DNA of 42,671 nt from positions 1 to 42,671 of the forward strand of contig CALZOG010000008.1 in assembly GCA_945827635.1 (NCBI GenBank), in the 5' to 3' direction. Positions within the stretch are counted from its first letter, which is position 1; the number at the start of each line of letters is the position of its first letter. Positions 39,477 through 42,671 of this stretch are shown here, one piece after another. Below the pieces are notes generated by a model. The model was not told where the DNA came from. It was given only the letters and a program-made list of their open reading frames with translations, and made no database searches. Source of the stretch: an uncultured Bacteroidales bacterium. Its GTDB lineage: Bacteria; Bacteroidota; Bacteroidia; Bacteroidales; Paludibacteraceae. Made by a program: the position numbers and the translations under genes.

Positions 39477-40529
39477 ATGAAAAAGATAGTTTACATAGCA
39501 ATGATACGTGTGGTGGTTGCATTGCCGCTGGTGGCGCAGAACAGCCCGTACCTGACGCGTGTATATGAGTATGTGCCTGCACCCGGGCAGTTTGTGAACA
39601 CATTGCCGGAGTATGAGCCGGGCGACGATATGGATGCTATGTGCCGCAAGGTAGAGGAGCAGATTGCCGCTAACAACGGCGGTATGATCACCTTGGGCGG
39701 CTGGGGAGGATACGTGGTGTTCGGTTTTGACCACCCGGTAGTGAACGTAGCCGGCGAGTACGACCTGATCGTTGAGGGCAACGCGTTCTACTCGAGCAGC
39801 AAGCAGGGAGCAGCCGGCGGAGGCAGTTGCGAACCGGGGATAGTGCTGGTGAGTGTGGATCAGAACGGCAACGGCAAACCCGATGACGAGTGGTACGAAC
39901 TTGCCGGTTCGGAATATACTAACCCGCTGACCGTTCACGGCTATAGCGTTACCTACGAGCGTCCTGACGACAGCCATGTTGCCACGCCGGACAAGGATAC
40001 GAAGTACCGCACGGACACGACGTACATTCGCTGGACGGACAACCGGGGTGCAAGCGGATATGTGGAGAAGAACAGTTTTCACAAGCAGCCGTACTACCCC
40101 GAGTGGGCAGAGACCGATGCATTGACGTTCAGCGGTGCTCGACTGCCGGACAACTACGCGTGGAAGAACAACCAGTACGTACTCTACCCGTACGCCTACG
40201 GTTATGCCGACAACCACCCCGATACTACTCCCGAGGCACAGCTGAACATCGACTGGGCTGTACGTGCCGATGGCACGCCCGCAATGCTCAGGCAGATAGA
40301 TTTTGTGAAAGTATATACGGCATTGCACCAGCAGTTGGGTTCGATTGGCGAGACGTCCACCGAGATTAAGGGCGCACGCGACCTGCACCCCGAGGCAACC
40401 ATAGAGACAGATGTCAGAAGTCAGATGTCAGAAGTCAGATATCAGAAAGTGCTGCGCAACGGGCAACTGCTGATCATGCGCGATACAGAAGCATTTAATC
40501 CTATAGGGACTAAAATATACAATTATTAA
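39477..40529 (+). CDS. Surface protein of the B12 locus with sorting-type tail
   Basis: The track starts at a GTG (39474); the ATG at 39477 gives MKKIVYIAMIRVVVALPLVAQ, a signal peptide, and 350 residues. The body (VYEYVPAPGQFVNTLPEYEPGDD, LGGWGGYVVFGFDHPVVNVAGEYDLIVEGNAF, NGNGKPDDEWYELAGSEY) matches a family I know only as Bacteroidota 'cell surface protein' in B12-type loci; its role is unknown, perhaps helping BtuG or BtuH capture. The Asp-rich DQNGNGKPDDE segment suggests calcium binding. Residues about 312-324 are a heptamer array (VRSQMSEVRYQ) placed just before the tail KVLRNGQLLIMRDTEAFNPIGTKI, so slippage there would change whether the sorting tail is made. Probably in one operon with btuB and btuG. 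Confidence 0.83.
   Translation: MKKIVYIAMIRVVVALPLVAQNSPYLTRVYEYVPAPGQFVNTLPEYEPGDDMDAMCRKVEEQIAANNGGMITLGGWGGYVVFGFDHPVVNVAGEYDLIVEGNAFYSSSKQGAAGGGSCEPGIVLVSVDQNGNGKPDDEWYELAGSEYTNPLTVHGYSVTYERPDDSHVATPDKDTKYRTDTTYIRWTDNRGASGYVEKNSFHKQPYYPEWAETDALTFSGARLPDNYAWKNNQYVLYPYAYGYADNHPDTTPEAQLNIDWAVRADGTPAMLRQIDFVKVYTALHQQLGSIGETSTEIKGARDLHPEATIETDVRSQMSEVRYQKVLRNGQLLIMRDTEAFNPIGTKIYNY
40413..40447 (+). repeat. Five-unit heptamer array before the sorting tail of the 39477 protein
   Basis: GTCAGAA, GTCAGAT, GTCAGAA, GTCAGAT and ATCAGAA are in exact 7-bp register in the coding sequence. Gain or loss of one unit shifts the frame before the C-terminal tail. Confidence 0.85.
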
Positions 40530-40549
40530 CAATCAAAACCAATAAACAA

Positions 40550-41407
40550 ATGAAAAAGATTTTTCTTCTTTTCGGTGCAGCAGCATTTGCATGCACGCTG
40601 CACGCCAAGACGGTAGCCACCTTTGAGAACGAAGCCGGTGGTATCCACGTTGCCAAGGCTGACACCTGCTGGCAGGGTGCTGACGTACCTGTTGCCGGCT
40701 GGAACAACTGGCTGAGCGGAGAGTTTGCATTCCAGAGCTATTACGGCGGCAACAGCGGCTACGGCGACTACTATGCAGCCTTTACCGTAACCAACGAGAC
40801 GGCTAACACCTCGACAGGCACTGCCGAAGCATACCGCAGCGCCAAGGGCGGTGCTTATGCCGGAGAGAACTTCGCCGTATGGAACATGAACTACTACGGC
40901 GGTGACACCGTTTCGTTTGACACACAGCTTGTACCGGGCTTCTTTGTCTGCAACACTGCGTATGCCGTTGCTTCGATGAGTCTGGGTGACAGCTACGCCA
41001 AGAAGTTCGGCAAGGACGACTGGTTCTTGCTGACCATCACCGGACTGAAAGACGGGGTTGCCGGCGAGGCGGTAGATTTCTACCTCGCTAAGGACGGCAA
41101 GTATGTGGCAGACTGGACCTATGTTGACCTCTCCGCGCTCGGCGAGATCAACGGTGTGGTATTCAGCATGAGCAGCAGCGATACAGGTGACTGGGGAATG
41201 AACACACCGGCATACTTTGCTATGGATAACTTCGGTGCTGAACTGCCCGAAGGCTACGTGGCACCAGCCATGGTTGAGTTCCAAGGTACTCCTGACGCAG
41301 TGGACAATGTGTGCAATGCTGCCAAGGCACAGAAGGTTATCCGCAACGGTCAGGTGCTGATCCTACGCGACGGCAAGATCTACAACGTAACGGGTACAGC
41401 CCTGTAA
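40550..41407 (+). CDS. DUF4465-type surface protein of the B12 locus with sorting-type tail
   Basis: The 285-residue protein has a type I signal peptide (MKKIFLLFGAAAFACTLHA-K) and one beta-sandwich domain over about 20-230: VATFENEAGG, GAYAGENFAVWNMNYY, PGFFVCNTAYAVASM, DDWFLLTITGLKDG, VDLSALGEINGVVFSMSSSD, PAYFAMDNFGA. I recognise this as DUF4465-like, common in B12 loci; the BtuH surface cobalamin-binding proteins may belong here, which I could not check. Such proteins are usually lipoproteins, but here no good lipobox is seen and the protein ends in KVIRNGQVLILRDGKIYNVTGTAL, the sorting-type tail. The same domain closes the giant protein of the other riboswitch unit. It is the last gene before a strong terminator. 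Confidence 0.87.
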   Translation: MKKIFLLFGAAAFACTLHAKTVATFENEAGGIHVAKADTCWQGADVPVAGWNNWLSGEFAFQSYYGGNSGYGDYYAAFTVTNETANTSTGTAEAYRSAKGGAYAGENFAVWNMNYYGGDTVSFDTQLVPGFFVCNTAYAVASMSLGDSYAKKFGKDDWFLLTITGLKDGVAGEAVDFYLAKDGKYVADWTYVDLSALGEINGVVFSMSSSDTGDWGMNTPAYFAMDNFGAELPEGYVAPAMVEFQGTPDAVDNVCNAAKAQKVIRNGQVLILRDGKIYNVTGTAL

Positions 41408-41427
41408 GGCTTATCCTACTGATAGCA

Positions 41428-41462
41428 AACGGAGATGCTTACGATGCATCTCCGTTTTTTTG
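41428..41462 (+). terminator. Terminator of the btuB operon
   Basis: AACGGAGATGC-TTACGAT-GCATCTCCGTT is a perfect 11-bp stem followed by a T-run, 20 bp after the last stop codon. Confidence 0.93.
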
Positions 41463-41477
41463 TCCTATCCGTCTTCT

Positions 41478-42419
41478 CTAACGCACAACTCTCCGGAAGG
41501 CGTACATCTGCAGAATCATCAGCGGCGTACAAACGAGTGTGAGCCACCATGTGTGCTCGGTGCCGAGTGCATCGATCTGCTCCTGCGACATATCCCACAC
41601 ATACGTGCCGAGGTAGAACAGCAGCACCGACAGGGCATTGTTCGTGCCGTGCATGATCATGCTGTAGCGGATGTTGCCACTCCATAGCAGCGCGTAGCCT
41701 AACAACGCGCCTAACAGCAGTCGCGGTATGAACCCATAGAACTGAAAGTGTATGAACGAGAAGATGAAAGCTGTCACCCAGACTGCCAGGTGAGGGTTTG
41801 AGGGTTTGAGGGTCTGAGGGTTTGAGGGTTTGAGAGTTTGAGGGTTTGAGGGTTGACCGTACAGGAGTTGCTGTAGCACGCCGCGGAACGTCAGTTCCTC
41901 ACCTATGGCGGGTAGCACGGCGAGCACAAGCAGATTCAGCAGCAGCACCCACCATGCGCCGTTACCGTAGGTAAGGAACTGCTGCTGCAGCAGCGCGTTG
42001 GCTTGTGCTTCCATCTGTTGCATCAGTTGCTCCAGTCCGCGCAGACTCTCCGGCAGACGGATCTGCTCGTTCCAGCTCACTATCAGGTTGATCAGCGGCA
42101 AGGCTGTGAGCATTATACCTATACTGAGCAACACCAACCGCCCTGTCTTTCGACTTTCGACTATCGACTTTCGACTATCTACTATGCGCAGCCACTCTAA
42201 CGGCCGTTCGCTCCATAGGTAAGCCACAACTATCGCGGGCACAATGAACAGACCTATAGCCTGCAGCGCCTGCAACAGCAGCAGCGCGCCTGTCGAAGCG
42301 TGATGGATAGGAAGCACCTGCCACAGGGCGAACACTACTGCCGTGCATACAACCATGATCAGCAACCACTCCGCAGCCTTCAGCAGCGGATGAAGATCTT
42401 TATGTCGAGCTTTAAGCAT
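41478..42419 (-). CDS. CPBP-family intramembrane glutamic protease
   Basis: The track starts at 42572, but the first 51 residues lie across the promoter. MLKARHKDLHPLLKAAEWLLIM at 42419 is the better start, giving 313 residues. About seven hydrophobic segments are present. The catalytic motif EExxxR appears as IGEELTFRGVLQQLL, and further His motifs as FSFIHFQFYGFIPRLLLGALLG and MIMHGTNNALSVL. The family (also called Abi/CAAX-like) cuts within the membrane; substrates are unknown. Two repeat arrays are in frame: residues about 77-91 (VDSRKSIVESRKT) from heptamers and about 188-209 (PSNPQTLKPSNPQTLKPSNP) from eight 8-bp units, both in loops between membrane segments. The gene is convergent with the btuB operon. 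Confidence 0.9.
   Translation of the reverse strand: MLKARHKDLHPLLKAAEWLLIMVVCTAVVFALWQVLPIHHASTGALLLLQALQAIGLFIVPAIVVAYLWSERPLEWLRIVDSRKSIVESRKTGRLVLLSIGIMLTALPLINLIVSWNEQIRLPESLRGLEQLMQQMEAQANALLQQQFLTYGNGAWWVLLLNLLVLAVLPAIGEELTFRGVLQQLLYGQPSNPQTLKPSNPQTLKPSNPHLAVWVTAFIFSFIHFQFYGFIPRLLLGALLGYALLWSGNIRYSMIMHGTNNALSVLLFYLGTYVWDMSQEQIDALGTEHTWWLTLVCTPLMILQMYAFRRVVR
41791..41854. repeat. Eight tandem 8-bp repeats inside the CPBP protease gene
   Basis: Eight exact-register units of TGAGGGTT (with one TGAGGGTC and one TGAGAGTT) fill 64 bp. On the coding strand they give (QT)LKPSNP repeats. Gain or loss of one unit would shift the frame. Confidence 0.92.
42147..42188. repeat. Heptamer array in the CPBP protease gene
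   Basis: CTTTCGA, CTTTCGA, CTATCGA, CTTTCGA, CTATCTA and CTATGCG are, on the coding strand, the same AGTCGAA/AGTCGAT family as in btuB, giving DSRKSIVESRK. Confidence 0.85.
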
Positions 42420-42463
42420 AATACAATGAATTGGCATTTTGTCCGTTTTTCCAACAACTTGGC

Positions 42464-42496
42464 ACAAAGATACACGTTTTTCGTGAATCATGCAAA
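42464..42496 (-). promoter_or_regulatory. Promoter of the CPBP protease gene
   Basis: On the minus strand TTTG, 20 bp, then TATCTTTGT, 45 bp before the start codon at 42419. Its position argues against the longer track ORF. Nothing further is seen from 42497 to the window end. Confidence 0.72.
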
Positions 42497-42671
42497 TATT
42501 TTTTGCCTGCTGAGGTGCAATTGTGGTGAATATGCCAAAAATGTAATCTTGATCTGCAATTACACTCGTCACTTAAATCGGCTTCACATTTGTTGTTGAG
42601 TTACGTTGTATCCACCAAGATTTACGGATTTTGGCAAAAGAAGTCTCGGGTTAACCTGCTTTCAATTCGCT

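Noticed and set aside
42420-42572. N-terminal extension of the CPBP protease in the track ORF
   Set aside because: It overlaps a well-spaced promoter on the same strand, and the residues are not hydrophobic or family-like.
1-42671. Insertion sequences, transposases, integrases or prophage
   Set aside because: No protein with such motifs was found on either strand; the repeats are too short to be standard insertion sequences.

Overview
The window looks like a chromosomal segment of a gut-type Bacteroidales bacterium. The evidence is the promoter grammar (nine sites with TTTG or a near match, exactly 20 bp, then TAnnTTTG), the near absence of Shine-Dalgarno sites, Bacteroidota-specific gene pairs such as two GldI/FKBP-like lipoproteins beside glmM, a B12-regulated btuB-btuG locus, and surface proteins ending in a shared short tail that resembles a type IX secretion (T9SS) sorting signal. 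Species cannot be read from the sequence.

Layout. 1-2382 (minus): a sugar operon, agaS-like isomerase and a tagatose-bisphosphate aldolase subunit of the GatZ/KbaZ type (cut by the window edge). 2383-3631: gene-free region with a long agaS leader, short tandem repeats and an inverted repeat. 3632-9805 (plus): two large exported beta-helix proteins, the second with a metallophosphatase domain, with a small ORF between them. 9934-15777 (plus): housekeeping run rfbA, two FKBP-like lipoproteins, glmM, surE, a small membrane protein and lpxB. 15781-20420 (minus): trmO, ClC channel, obg, adk and a separate HU gene. 20618-22776 (plus): rhomboid protease, manA and a small lipoprotein. 23169-23241: tRNA-Pro(CGG). 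23468-28718 (minus): pcnB/cca, rfbB, birA and dacB. 28985-41407 (plus): a cobalamin region. One B12 riboswitch precedes a 2062-residue surface protein; a second, almost identical riboswitch precedes btuB, btuG, a surface protein and a DUF4465 protein. 41478-42419 (minus): a CPBP membrane protease.

How it fits together. The two riboswitches should shut off both B12 transcription units when cobalamin is plentiful. The giant protein ends in the same DUF4465-type domain as the small last gene of the btuB operon, so it is probably a large additional cobalamin-related surface protein, attached by a C-terminal sorting tail rather than a lipid.

The second theme is a dictionary of very short tandem repeats (7, 8, 10, 11 and 15 bp units). 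They lie directly upstream of at least eight start codons (glmM, surE, adk, pcnB, rfbB, birA, the giant gene and the 39477 gene) and also inside coding regions (btuB, btuG, lpxB, the CPBP protease, the 39477 protein), where unrelated proteins acquire the same peptide (SRK...ESRK, KPSN). pcnB carries a palindromic insertion and a 36-bp tandem array. The btuB signal-peptide region carries part of an element also found in the agaS leader. No transposase or CRISPR was seen.
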